Assembly (NCBI GenBank): GCA_963761015.1
Contig: CAVXFL010000024.1
Location: forward strand, 1-64,000
DNA from: CAVXFL01 sp963761015
GTDB taxonomy: Bacteria > Pseudomonadota > Alphaproteobacteria > Acetobacterales > Acetobacteraceae
Length of the DNA stretch: 64,000 bases
Reading direction: 5' to 3'
Positions 56,296-64,000 of the stretch are shown here, piece by piece. Position 1 is the first letter of the stretch. The number at the start of each line of letters is the position of its first letter. Below the pieces are notes generated by a model. That model had not been told where the DNA came from. It saw nothing but the letters and a program-made list of their open reading frames with translations, and searched no databases. Both the position numbers and the translations under genes were made by a program.

Positions 56296-56736
56296 TCAGC
56301 GGCTTAGCGCGCGCTGCAACTCGGCCTTCTTCATGCGCGAGGCGCCGCGGATACCCTTGCGGCGGGCGCGCTGATACAGCTCGGCGCGGGTTGGACCCTG
56401 GCTGCGGCGGCCGTCCTGCCTGGTCTTGGCGCTGCGCTGGGTCGTGCTGGCCCGGCGCTTGGACGCGGCGCGGCGGTCGCGCGAGGCGCCCATCCGGCCT
56501 TCCTTCTCCTGCTGCGCCGTCTGGCCGCGCCGCTCCTTGGATTTGGTGCGGGCGAGGCGGTGTCGGTTTTCCGACGGGGACTGATACTTCGAGGCCCCGG
56601 CCTCGGAGAGCGCGATCGCGATCGCCTGCTTCGGCTTCTTGACCTTGCCGCCGCGGCCGCGCTTCAGCTCGCCGTGCTTGAACTCGTGCATCACGCGCCC
56701 GACCGTTTTGCGCTGCGCCCTGCTCTGCTTCGCCAT
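56296..56736 (-). CDS. DUF6496-type basic protein
   Basis: 146 residues from ATG 56736, with GGAGGTG eight bases upstream. The start MAKQSRAQRKTVGRVMHEFK, then HGELKRGRGGKVKKPKQAIA and IALSEAGASKYQSP, match small DUF6496 proteins. The C-terminal half is Arg/Lys-rich (ASRDRRAASKRRASTTQRS) and closes with a SAP/Rho-N-like helix pair, RAELYQRARRKGIRGASRMK. A nucleic-acid-binding role is plausible but unproven. Confidence 0.75.
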   Translation of the reverse strand: MAKQSRAQRKTVGRVMHEFKHGELKRGRGGKVKKPKQAIAIALSEAGASKYQSPSENRHRLARTKSKERRGQTAQQEKEGRMGASRDRRAASKRRASTTQRSAKTRQDGRRSQGPTRAELYQRARRKGIRGASRMKKAELQRALSR

Positions 56737-56837
56737 GGTCATCACCTCCGCTGCGGCCGCACTGGTCGCGTAGGCCGCTCCCCCTGATAACAGCCGAGTA
56801 GGGGACGGAGTTGCGGCGGGGTCAGAAGCGCTCGAAC

Positions 56838-57539
56838 TCAGAACCGCTCGACCCAGGGGCGCAGTTCCAACTCCCACGTCCAGGCGCTGCGGTCCTGGCG
56901 CAGGATGTCGAGATAGGTGCGGGCGATCGCGTCGGGGTCGAGCATGGAATCCGGCGCATCGGGCGGCTCCTGCCGCCCCGGGTTCCGGATCCCGCCGTCG
57001 ATGACGAAATGGGCGACGTGGATGCCCTTGGGCGCCAGTTCGCGGGCCATGCTCTGCGCCAGGCCGCGCAGGGCGAACTTGCCCATCGCGAAGGGCGCGG
57101 ACTGCGCATAGCCCTTCACGCTGGCCGAGGCGCCGGTGAACAGGATGGCGCCGTGCCCGCGCGGCAGCATTCGCCGCACCGCCTGCTGCGCCACCAGGAA
57201 ACCGCCATAGGCGGAAACGGCGAGGGTGCGCGCGACCTCCTCCGTGTCGAGATCGAGGAACGGACCGCGCAGCCGGCCGGAGGCGTTGTAGACGACCACG
57301 TCGGGGTCGAGCCCGGCGCCCGAAGCCGCCTCGAACAGGCGCGCGACGTGGTCGGGCCGCGTGGCGTCGCAGGCGAAGGCGTGGCCGCGGATCTCGGCGG
57401 CGAGCGCGGCGAGCTTGCCGGTGTCGCGCGCGGCGAGGCCGACGCGCATGCCCTCGCGGGCGAACAGCCGCGCCAGCGAGGCCGACAGGCCGGCGCCGGC
57501 GCCGACGATCAGGGCGGAACGATAATCGGGTGCGTTCAT
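56838..57539 (-). CDS. Short-chain dehydrogenase/reductase
   Basis: 233 residues from ATG 57539. The cofactor site is SALIVGAGAGLSASLARLFA, followed by DVVVYNASGRLRGPFLDL (N-A-G equivalent) and ILFTGASASVKGYAQSAPFA. The catalytic Tyr of Y-x3-K reads Phe here (FAMGK), so chemistry may differ from a classical SDR. It shares a 61-bp promoter region with the divergent CsoR-type regulator, which may control it. Substrate unknown. Confidence 0.82.
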   Translation of the reverse strand: MNAPDYRSALIVGAGAGLSASLARLFAREGMRVGLAARDTGKLAALAAEIRGHAFACDATRPDHVARLFEAASGAGLDPDVVVYNASGRLRGPFLDLDTEEVARTLAVSAYGGFLVAQQAVRRMLPRGHGAILFTGASASVKGYAQSAPFAMGKFALRGLAQSMARELAPKGIHVAHFVIDGGIRNPGRQEPPDAPDSMLDPDAIARTYLDILRQDRSAWTWELELRPWVERF

Positions 57540-57600
57540 GGCCGGCGCATTTCAGCCCTATATTCGGATTTTGGCCAGGGAATTCGGGAGCGGCGCCGAG

Positions 57601-57876
57601 ATGCGGGACGACACGAAGCGATCGGTGACGGCGCGGCTGAAGCGCATCGAGGGCCAGGTCGGCGGGCTCAGGCGCATGGTGGACGCCGACCGCTACTGCG
57701 TCGACGTGCTGGTGCAGATCGACGCGGTGCGGGCGGCGCTGCACAAGGTGGAGGAGCAGATCCTGCGCGACCACGTATCGCACTGCGTCGCCGGCGCGTT
57801 CGCCTCGGGCGACGCCGACGAGCAGCGGCACAAGATGGAGGAGCTGGTGGCGACGGTCGGGCGGATGACGCGGTAG
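57601..57876 (+). CDS. CsoR/FrmR-family metal- or formaldehyde-sensing repressor
   Basis: 91 residues from ATG 57601. The all-helical DUF156 fold is clear: SVTARLKRIEGQVGGLRRMV, DRYCVDVLVQIDAVRAALHK and DHVSHCVAGAFASGDADEQR. Ligands Cys33, His58 and Cys62 match the Cu(I) site of CsoR, rather than FrmR, which lacks the last Cys. It would bind DNA as an apo-tetramer and release on copper binding. No copper exporter lies nearby; the divergent SDR is the only adjacent candidate target. Confidence 0.88.
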   Translation: MRDDTKRSVTARLKRIEGQVGGLRRMVDADRYCVDVLVQIDAVRAALHKVEEQILRDHVSHCVAGAFASGDADEQRHKMEELVATVGRMTR

Positions 57877-57938
57877 CAGGCTGGAGCCGACCGCGCGGCC
57901 GCCGTATGCTGGCGTGAATCGCTCCGGAGTTCCGCCCC

Positions 57939-58754
57939 ATGCGCCTTCTGGCCCTTCTGGCCGCCAGCGTCCTGCTGCTGGTCCCGCACGCCGACGCCGC
58001 GACCAATCCGCTCGCGGCGCGCGTCGCCGCCGGGCTCGCGGCGCACCGCGCGCTCTATCACCTGTCGCTGGAGAGCGCGCGCAACGGCAGCGTGACGGCG
58101 GCCACCGGCACGATGACCTACGAGGTGATCGACGCCTGCGAGGGCTGGGCGGTGCAGCAGCGGCTGGAGATTTCGCTGACCAATCGCGACGGCCAGGACA
58201 TCCAGATGGTGTCGGACTACGCCACCTGGGAGGCGAAGAACGGCACCAAGCTGCGCTTCCGCATGCGCCAGAGCACCGACACCGCGACCACGCAGATCAC
58301 CGAGGGCGAGGCCGTGCTCGACCACGCGGGCGGGCGCGGCGAGGTGCGTTACAACAAGCCCGCGGTGGCGACGAAGCCGCTGCCGCCGGGCACGCTGTTC
58401 CCGATGTGGCACACGGCGACGATCATCGCCGCGGCGGAGCAGGGCAAGAAGTTCCTCGCGCTGCCGCTGTTCGACGGCACGACCGACGACGGCGCGCAGG
58501 ACACTTTCGTGATCGTCGTCAACTGGCATAAGCCGGAGGCGTTCCGCCTCGCCGCCTCGCTCGCCAAGCTGCCGAGCGGGCGCGTGCATGTGGCGTTCTA
58601 CGACCACGCCGCGAGGAAGGCGCTGCCCGATTATGAGGTCGGCATGCGCTATTGGGAGAACGGGGTCGCCGACGACCTGCGCATGGATTTCGGCGACTTC
58701 GTCATGGACGGCAAGCTCACGCAATTGAAGCTGACGCCGCCGCGGCACTGCTGA
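57939..58754 (+). CDS. eipB: EipB/DUF1849-family cell-envelope protein
   Basis: 271 residues with signal peptide MRLLALLAASVLLLVPHADA. The mature part follows EipB: RALYHLSLESARNGSVTAAT, MTYEVIDACEGWAVQQRLEI, FRMRQSTDTATTQITEGEAV, and a C-terminal MDGKLTQLKLTPPRHC. Two conserved cysteines, in DACEGW and the final residue, form the family's disulfide. In Brucella the protein supports envelope integrity in the periplasm. The family is restricted to alphaproteobacteria, supporting that placement. Confidence 0.88.
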   Translation: MRLLALLAASVLLLVPHADAATNPLAARVAAGLAAHRALYHLSLESARNGSVTAATGTMTYEVIDACEGWAVQQRLEISLTNRDGQDIQMVSDYATWEAKNGTKLRFRMRQSTDTATTQITEGEAVLDHAGGRGEVRYNKPAVATKPLPPGTLFPMWHTATIIAAAEQGKKFLALPLFDGTTDDGAQDTFVIVVNWHKPEAFRLAASLAKLPSGRVHVAFYDHAARKALPDYEVGMRYWENGVADDLRMDFGDFVMDGKLTQLKLTPPRHC

Positions 58755-58778
58755 GCCGGCGGCATTCTCATCGGCGTC

Positions 58779-59498
58779 TCATTGCCCGGTCGGCGAGACG
58801 TCTGAGCATGAAATGAGACGGCCGCGGGCGCCGGCGCCGACGAGCGCCTGGACCACGTCGTCGTCGGGCGGGTCGAACATGGCGTGGTCGGGCACCCGGC
58901 CCATGGCGCGAATCAGCGCCGCCCGCTCGGGGTAGATGAGGGCGTAGTGCTCGGCCTCGGCGGCGGGGTCGGCCCCGGCGTCCGCCGGGGCGGGTGGCGC
59001 GACCGGCGCGGGTTCGGCTTGCGGCATGGGTTCCCGAGGAACCGCGGCGCGCGCCGTCTTAGCCTCTCCCGACCGAGGGTCTGGTGCCAGCGCCTCGGCC
59101 ATCAGGCTGATGGCGCAATGCTCGGTCCAGCCGGCGCGATCGCAGCCGGCGTGGTCGGCCTCCCGCTTGCCGCGCGCCTGCTGCAGGCGCAGCAGGAGCC
59201 GGAGCGCGTTGTTCGACTGGCGCATCATGCCAATGGCCTGGGCGCGGCATTTGGCCGCCCATTCCGGCGTGGTTTCGGGCGCCTGGGCGAGCCGGAGGCA
59301 ATCCTTCCACTGCTCGGAGGCGGCGACGAATTGCGCGGCGAGGTCCGCCTCGGCGGCGTTGGCCGGCACCAGGGCCGCGATGCGGGCGATGGCGGCGTGG
59401 TCGCGCCGGAGGAGGTCCTCGGGGCGGTCGGTGAGCGGCCGCGGCAAGGTCAGGCGGAGCGTGTGGACGAGCTGCCAATAGGTGTCGGGGTCCCCCAA
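58779..59498 (-). CDS. Hypothetical protein, C-terminal Tyr-Pro-Glu-Arg motif
   Basis: 239 residues if TTG 59498 is the start; a hairpin covers that codon, so the true start is uncertain. The helical N-terminal half (DHAAIARIAALVPANAAEAD, RAQAIGMMRQSNNALRLLLR) has a four-helix look. A Pro/Ala-rich linker follows (MPQAEPAPVAPPAPADAGAD), then AEHYALIYPERAALIRAMGR, which recurs in many short alphaproteobacterial proteins of unknown role. Convergent with eipB. Confidence 0.6.
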   Translation of the reverse strand: MGDPDTYWQLVHTLRLTLPRPLTDRPEDLLRRDHAAIARIAALVPANAAEADLAAQFVAASEQWKDCLRLAQAPETTPEWAAKCRAQAIGMMRQSNNALRLLLRLQQARGKREADHAGCDRAGWTEHCAISLMAEALAPDPRSGEAKTARAAVPREPMPQAEPAPVAPPAPADAGADPAAEAEHYALIYPERAALIRAMGRVPDHAMFDPPDDDVVQALVGAGARGRLISCSDVSPTGQ

Positions 59499-59525
59499 AA
59501 GTCCGCCGGACTTTTTGGGGACCCC
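59487..59525. terminator. Strong hairpin of 19-bp arms
   Basis: GGGGTCCCCCAAAAGTCCG followed by its near-exact inverse CGGACTTTTTGGGGACCCC, with one mismatch and a tiny loop. It lies at the putative start of the hypothetical gene. It might act as an attenuator, terminator or a mobile palindrome. Confidence 0.5.
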
Positions 59526-59718
59526 GTGTCGGCTGGCAGGCGGAAGGCGACCCGCGGGTCAACCCCCGGGTCAAGCCCGGGGACGGAGGCGAGGTCGGAG
59601 TGGTTCGTGGCGCCGACGGACATGGTCCGGGCTTATGAGTTAGTAATTCTACCGCGTCAACGTTAACAACACTGTCGGCGCGCGTGGACCTGGCGATGGC
59701 CTCACGTCGCCTAGCCTA

Positions 59719-60891
59719 GTGTCCCGATTCCCAATTGCCATCCAAAAATCATGCGGCCCTCGCTTGGCCGAGAACGGCGCGGGCGCGTGTGATCTTGGCC
59801 AGGATCTCGGCGCCTTCTGCCCGCCAGACATACCGCCGGGGCGTGGCATTGCGGGCCGCGAGATAGGCTTTGATGTCGCGCACCAACTCGTTCACCGAAC
59901 CGAAGCTGCCGGCACGGATCACGGCGCCGGTCAGCTCGGCGAAGAAGCGCTCCACCAGATTGAGCCACGACGACGAGGTCGGCGTGAAGTGCATGTGAAA
60001 GCGCGGGTGCCGCTCCAGCCAGGCGCGCACCTTCGGTTGCTTGTGGGTCGCATAGTTGTCGGCGATCAGATGCAGGTCGAGCCCGCGCGGCGTCTCGCGA
60101 TCGATCTGCTTCAGGAACCGCAGCCATTCGACGTGCGTGTGGCGCGCCTCGGTGCGCGCGATCAGTTTGCCGGTCAGCTGGTTAAGCGCGGCAAACAACG
60201 TGATGGTGCCATGCCGAACGTAGTCGTGCGTCATGGTGCGCGGCCGCTTCGGCGCCAGCGGCAGCCCGAGTTGCGTGCGTTCGAGCGCCTGACACTGGCT
60301 CTTTTCGTCGCAGCACAGCACCAGCGCCTTGGCCGGCGGGTCCAGATAAAGCCCGATCACATCCCAGAACTTGTCCTCGAACTTCGCATCGTTGGACAGC
60401 TTGAACGTCCTGACGCGGTGCGGCTTCAGCTCGTTGCGCGACCAGATGCGCTGCACCGAACTGGCGGAAACCCCGGCGTGCCGGCCCATCGCGCGGATGC
60501 TCCAGCGGGTTTGTCCCGCCGGCGGCCGCGTCACCTCGGTGACCACCCGCGCCAGCGTGGCGGCCGGGATGGATGGTTTGCGGCCACGCCCGGGACGATC
60601 GTTGAGCCCGGCCAGACCCGCGGCTGCGAAGCGCCGCGACCACAGCGAAACCCGCTTCGGCGTGGTGTTCAGCCGTGCCGCGACGGCCTCCACGCCGAGC
60701 CCTTCCAGCCGCAACAGGATGATCGTCGCGCGGTCCCGATCGCGCATGCTGATGGCGCTGGCGCGGGACCGCCGACGCAACTCCGCCAGCACATCGGGCT
60801 CCGCCGTCAGCCGTCTGATCTGCTGTGACATGCGCCCCCCTTGCGAATCGGCGTGCAAGGGATTCTAGTCGGCATTAGCGAGGCAGGACAC
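59719..60891 (-). mobile_element. IS630-family element 1, complete
   Basis: 1,173 bp bounded by GTGTCC... (59719) and ...GGACAC (60891), with TA on both sides (59717-59718 and 60892-60893), the family's target dinucleotide. One transposase is encoded on the minus strand. No damage seen. Confidence 0.9.
59749..60831 (-). CDS. IS630-family transposase
   Basis: 360 residues from ATG 60831 (MSQQIRRLTAEPDVLAELRR). The N-terminal paired HTH has LRLEGLGVEAVAARLNTTPK and RWSIRAMGRHAGVSASSVQR. The DDE domain carries Asp in KALVLCCDEKSQCQALER, Asp in LDLHLIADNYATHKQPKVRA and Glu in HFTPTSSSWLNLVERFFAEL. Complete within intact ends. Confidence 0.93.
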   Translation of the reverse strand: MSQQIRRLTAEPDVLAELRRRSRASAISMRDRDRATIILLRLEGLGVEAVAARLNTTPKRVSLWSRRFAAAGLAGLNDRPGRGRKPSIPAATLARVVTEVTRPPAGQTRWSIRAMGRHAGVSASSVQRIWSRNELKPHRVRTFKLSNDAKFEDKFWDVIGLYLDPPAKALVLCCDEKSQCQALERTQLGLPLAPKRPRTMTHDYVRHGTITLFAALNQLTGKLIARTEARHTHVEWLRFLKQIDRETPRGLDLHLIADNYATHKQPKVRAWLERHPRFHMHFTPTSSSWLNLVERFFAELTGAVIRAGSFGSVNELVRDIKAYLAARNATPRRYVWRAEGAEILAKITRARAVLGQARAA

Positions 60892-61324
60892 TAGATGGAG
60901 CGCAGCGAAATCCGCGGATGGTCGTTGCCGGCGCACGAAAACCCCGATTGCGCTACGCTCCATCCTGGCTACGTTGCTACCTTGCTTGTCATTTACGGCC
61001 CGTCTTTGGCCGACAAAGACGGGCGCCCTGGACGTCCCAACTTGGCTGGCCACAATGCTTACCTTTCGTGAAAGACGCCGTATTCGAGATGAGGCGCAGG
61101 AGCGAGCGCGTTTTTCAGGCGAGCAGAGCGCCGGTGCAGTGCCTTTTCGACTTTGGCGGCTGGGAAACTCTCCAATATTCCTTTGGATACTTTCGACCAT
61201 CGTGGTGGGCGGCTATCTGTCAATTCGGTATCAGGCCGATCGTTGCATGGACTCTTTCAAACATAACCAAGTTGAGTGGCGGAGAATTGCCTCTGAAATC
61301 TACGACCGGGAACAACAGGTATTA

Positions 61325-62426
61325 CTCACCAGTCGGGAATTAAGACGACGTTCCTGTTGTACAGAGTTGCGATCGGTGCTATAGCGGCGGGATGAAGCAG
61401 GACGGACGCGGGTTAGATCATCGGACGTTGGAGACCATTCGATTGATGGCAGTCGAGCGAGTGCGGGACGGCGAGCGTCCGTCATTGGTGGTGGCTTCGT
61501 ACGGCTTCAATCGCACGACGATCTACCGATGGCTGAACGCGGCGGCAAAGCCGGGTATGGGACTGCGAGCACTGCGCTCCAGGCCGGCGACGGGCCGGCC
61601 ACGCAGTCTGACGCCGCATCAGGAGCAACAGGTGTTCCGCTGGATCAATGGTCGCGATCCGCGTCAGTATGGCCTGGATTTCGGATTGTGGACGCGGTCG
61701 TTGGTGGCCGAGCTGATCGAACGGAAATTCGCCATTCGGCTTGGCGTGACGGCGGTGGGAGAACTGCTCGCCAAGCTGGGACTGACACCGCAGAAGCCGC
61801 TGCAACGCGCTTACCAGCGCGATCCTGAAGCGATCGAGGCGTGGCGGCGCGAACGGTATCCTGCCATTGCCAGACAAGCAAAAGCCTCGGGCGGTGAGGT
61901 GTATTTCTGGGACGAGTGGGCTTTCGTGCCGATAGCGTGCATGGCAAGACCTGGGCCAAGAAGGGTCAGACGCCCGTGGTCGAACGCCCTGGCCAGCGGC
62001 AATCGATCAGTGCGGCCTCCGCGGTGAACGCTCGGGGTGGGTTCTGGTATTGCACCTACCAGGGCGGGCTGAACGCCGAGTTGTTTGTCGAGCTGCTGCG
62101 CCGAATGATGCGGCGTCGTTCGAAGCCGTTGCATTTGGTGCTCGACGGACTTCCCGCGCACAAGACCACGCTGGTGAAGACCTATGTTGCCTCCATGAAA
62201 GGCATGCTGACGCTGCATTTTCTTCCCGGCTATGCGCCTGAACTGAACCCCGATGAACTGGTATGGAGCCACGTGAAGCGCACCGGCGTGGCCAGAGCGC
62301 CCCTGCGGCGCGGCGAAAAGCTGCAGGCCAGGATCGAGGCACAACTCAGCGCCATCAAGCGCGCGCCGCAGTTGATACGGTCATTCTTCAAGGCGCCAAG
62401 TGTCGCCTATATTACTGACTGGTGAG
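61325..62426 (+). mobile_element. IS630-family element 2, inserted in a gene
   Basis: 1,102 bp with ends CTCACCAGTC (61325) and GACTGGTGAG (62426), and TA at 61323-61324 and 62427-62428. A different subtype from element 1. Its transposase has a one-base gap. Confidence 0.92.
61392..62425 (+). pseudogene. IS630-family transposase with one-base deletion
   Basis: ATG 61392 (MKQDGRGLDHRTLETIRLMA) leads through an HTH (SYGFNRTTIYRWLNAAAKPG) to EVYFWDEW. The catalytic-site sequence then needs a base (GACGAGTGGGC where GAGTCGGGC is expected) and resumes in another frame as GFRADSVHGKTWAKKGQTPV, LHLVLDGLPAHKTTLVKTYV (second Asp) and FLPGYAPELNPDELVWSHVK (Glu). The break lies at the first catalytic Asp-Glu, so this is probably inactivating rather than programmed. 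Confidence 0.82.
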
Positions 62427-62648
62427 TAAGTGATGCTTTTAACGCGAGCACGCTAAAAGGGTTGAATGACGTATTTGAACGCGCCTGGGCAAATTCCTCT
62501 TCTCAAAGGCGCAAATTCCAGGGATGGACCCTGCGCGACCTCCGTTTGGAGTATTTGAGCCTTGCCCATCAATTCAAGTTTAAGGCCAGGCATGAAGACC
62601 CGAGTTCGCGGTCATTGGGCATACAAGGTCGTTCGCAGCCTGCTCAAC

Positions 62649-62780
62649 TCATTGACATGACTTGATTCCGATCGCCTCTCGCCGCTTTGCGTCCGGGGGT
62701 TCCAGATACTCTCTGGCGAGAGCGTAGTAGGCGACCGTCGAGCCGTCGCGATCTTGGCGCTGGGTAATCCGCAGATACAT
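62649..62780 (-). pseudogene. N-terminal fragment of an IS1634-family transposase, opposite in strand to the rest
   Basis: ATG at 62780-62778 reads MYLRITQRQDRDGSTVAYYA, the classic IS1634 transposase start, then leaves the family after about 25 residues and stops at 62649. The remainder of such a transposase begins 90 bp away on the plus strand. Confidence 0.65.
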
Positions 62781-62867
62781 GCCCCACGGATAGCGCAGCA
62801 TACCGTTTCCTACAACAGTGCAATTGCCATGTCGTGTGCCTGGAACTATTTGAGCAGTCTGCTGCCA

Positions 62868-64000
62868 GATTGCCGCGCGTGGTGCATAGTTTCGGCCGCG
62901 CCGATCAGCTCGATCGAGCCGCGCTCGAACGGCTGGTGAACAGCATCAACCGCGTGCTCGATGGTGGCGCGGGCACCAGTGCGGCAAAGAGTGTACCCGG
63001 CCTTCCGGAGATCGACATCGAGCGGGTGTTCGAACTCGGCGTCGTGCTTGCCGCCCGTACGCTGTGGGAGGAACTCGGCATCGGGGCCGCGATCCGTGCC
63101 TGCGCTGCGCGCGCCGGGCTGACCGCCCCGCACGAGACCGCGCTGTTTGCCATGGCCGCCAATCGTCTCGACGATCCAATCTCCAAACTGGCGTGTGCGG
63201 CGCGCTGGCTGCCCGACATTGCCTGGTTGCCTGATGCAAGCGGGCTCGCGGTCGATCAGTGCTACCGCGCCCTCGACTTCCTGGCGGTCTGGTCCGATGA
63301 GATCGAGCGCGACGTGTTCCTGCGTACCGCCGATCTGTTCCGCCTCGATGTCGATCTGATCTTCTACGACACCACCACGGCGTATTTCGAGATCGACGAG
63401 CCGGACGAGACCGAGCAGGAATTCGTCGGCCGCCTCTACGCACCGCTGCGTCGGCGAGGCCGCAGCAAGGAAGGGCGCGACAACCAGCCGCAGGTGATCA
63501 TCGCACTGGCGGTGACCCGCGACGGCATGCCGGTTCGCTCCTGGGTGCTGCCCGGCGACACCGCGGATGTGACGACAGTCGCGCGTATCAAGGACGATTT
63601 GCGGGCCTGGCGGCTTGGACGCTGCCTGTTCGTCGGCGATGCCGGGATGTATTCGGCCGACAACCTTGCAGCACTCAGCCGCGGCTTGGGCCGCTACATC
63701 CTGGCGGTGCCGATGCGCAAGGTGAAGGACATCGAGACCGCAGTGCTGACCCGCCCGGGGCGCTACAAACAGGTGGCCGACAACCTGCAGGTCAAGGAGG
63801 TCTGGGTCGGCGATGGCGAGCGACGCAAACGCTACGTCCTCTGCCTCAATCCGCACGAGGCGGAACGCGAACGCCAGCACCGTGCACAGCTGCTGCGCGA
63901 ACTCGATGCCGAACTGGCCTTGCTGGACAACCGTGCGGAGGATCACCCGAAGGCGGCCTGTGCGCTGCTGGCCTCGCGCCGCTTCTGCCGCTATCTGAGC
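62868..64000 (+). CDS. IS1634-family transposase, lacking its N-terminus and running off the window
   Basis: The frame is open from 62768 to the window end. Family sequence begins at LPRVVHSFGRADQLDRAALE, with no proper start codon or head. The core is well kept: FRLDVDLIFYDTTTAYFEID (first Asp), GRCLFVGDAGMYSADNLAAL (second Asp), and VKEVWVGDGERRKRYVLCLN. The catalytic Glu would lie beyond base 64,000. Probably inactive because its head is missing or inverted. Confidence 0.8.

Larger units (their letters stand above)
61055..62665 (+). pseudogene. Single-helix membrane protein gene split by an IS630 element
   Basis: The 5' part (61055-61324) encodes MLTFRERRRIRDEAQERARF, a membrane helix SPIFLWILSTIVVGGYLSIR and EIYDREQQVL. 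Taking out the IS and one TA restores the frame at 62429 with SDAFNASTLKGLNDVFERAW to the stop at 62665. The repaired protein would have 168 residues: basic N-terminus, one helix, and a helical C-terminal domain. I do not recognise the family. Confidence 0.8.

Overview
The window is high-GC bacterial DNA, most likely from an alphaproteobacterium. EipB/DUF1849, a FixJ-type regulator, a Zur-like palindrome and the style of the IS elements all fit, and Acetobacteraceae/Rhodospirillales is my best guess. The genus cannot be fixed from sequence alone. No rRNA, tRNA or CRISPR array was seen.

Layout. (1) 1-8.8 kb is a mobile-element scrapyard. It holds a Phd/YefM antitoxin translationally coupled to a gene running off the window, relaxase and RelE-toxin fragments, an IS3-family element, and a large serine recombinase module enclosed by two 1,846-bp inverted arms. 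Each arm carries a damaged IS3 copy and a damaged IS66 remnant. (2) 8.8-31.4 kb is a Wzx/Wzy-type exopolysaccharide locus in two divergent halves. The minus-strand half (25.7 down to 8.8 kb) has a Wzc-like copolymerase, two epimerases, a Gfo/Idh oxidoreductase, two GT4 glycosyltransferases, a flippase, two acyltransferases, an ATP-grasp protein, UDP-glucuronate decarboxylase, a GT87 enzyme and an O-antigen-ligase-type polymerase. The plus-strand half (25.9 to 31.4 kb) has a WecG/TagA glycosyltransferase, a GDP-mannose 3,5-epimerase-like enzyme, the initiating polyprenyl glycosylphosphotransferase, a HAD-UbiA fusion and a GtrA flippase. A MASE1 histidine kinase, a FixJ-like regulator and a broken beta-helix protein follow. 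No Wza-type exporter was seen. (3) 35.4-42.9 kb is a nest of IS elements: an IS21 element invaded by an IS3 element, itself cut by an IS1634 element and by a second, intact IS21 element. An IS1634 remnant and a vapC pseudogene come next. (4) 42.9-59.5 kb is ordinary chromosome: mscL, a sugar-type ABC transporter operon with a hydroxyacid dehydrogenase, alanine dehydrogenase, an orphan solute-binding protein, a zinc uptake operon behind a perfect palindrome, prmA, a sulfotransferase-like gene, an SDR/CsoR divergent pair and eipB. (5) 59.7-64 kb has two IS630 elements, one splitting a membrane-protein gene, and a rearranged IS1634 transposase running off the end.

How it works together. The polysaccharide locus supplies nucleotide sugars, assembles a repeat unit on a polyprenyl carrier, flips and polymerises it, and probably decorates it by acylation and by a polyprenyl-phosphate-sugar route (HAD-UbiA, GtrA, GT87). 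Several of its genes (ATP-grasp, one acyltransferase, the flippase) carry single-base frameshifts as read here, so either the locus is decaying or the assembly has indel errors. IS remnants flank the locus on both sides, which suggests an island.
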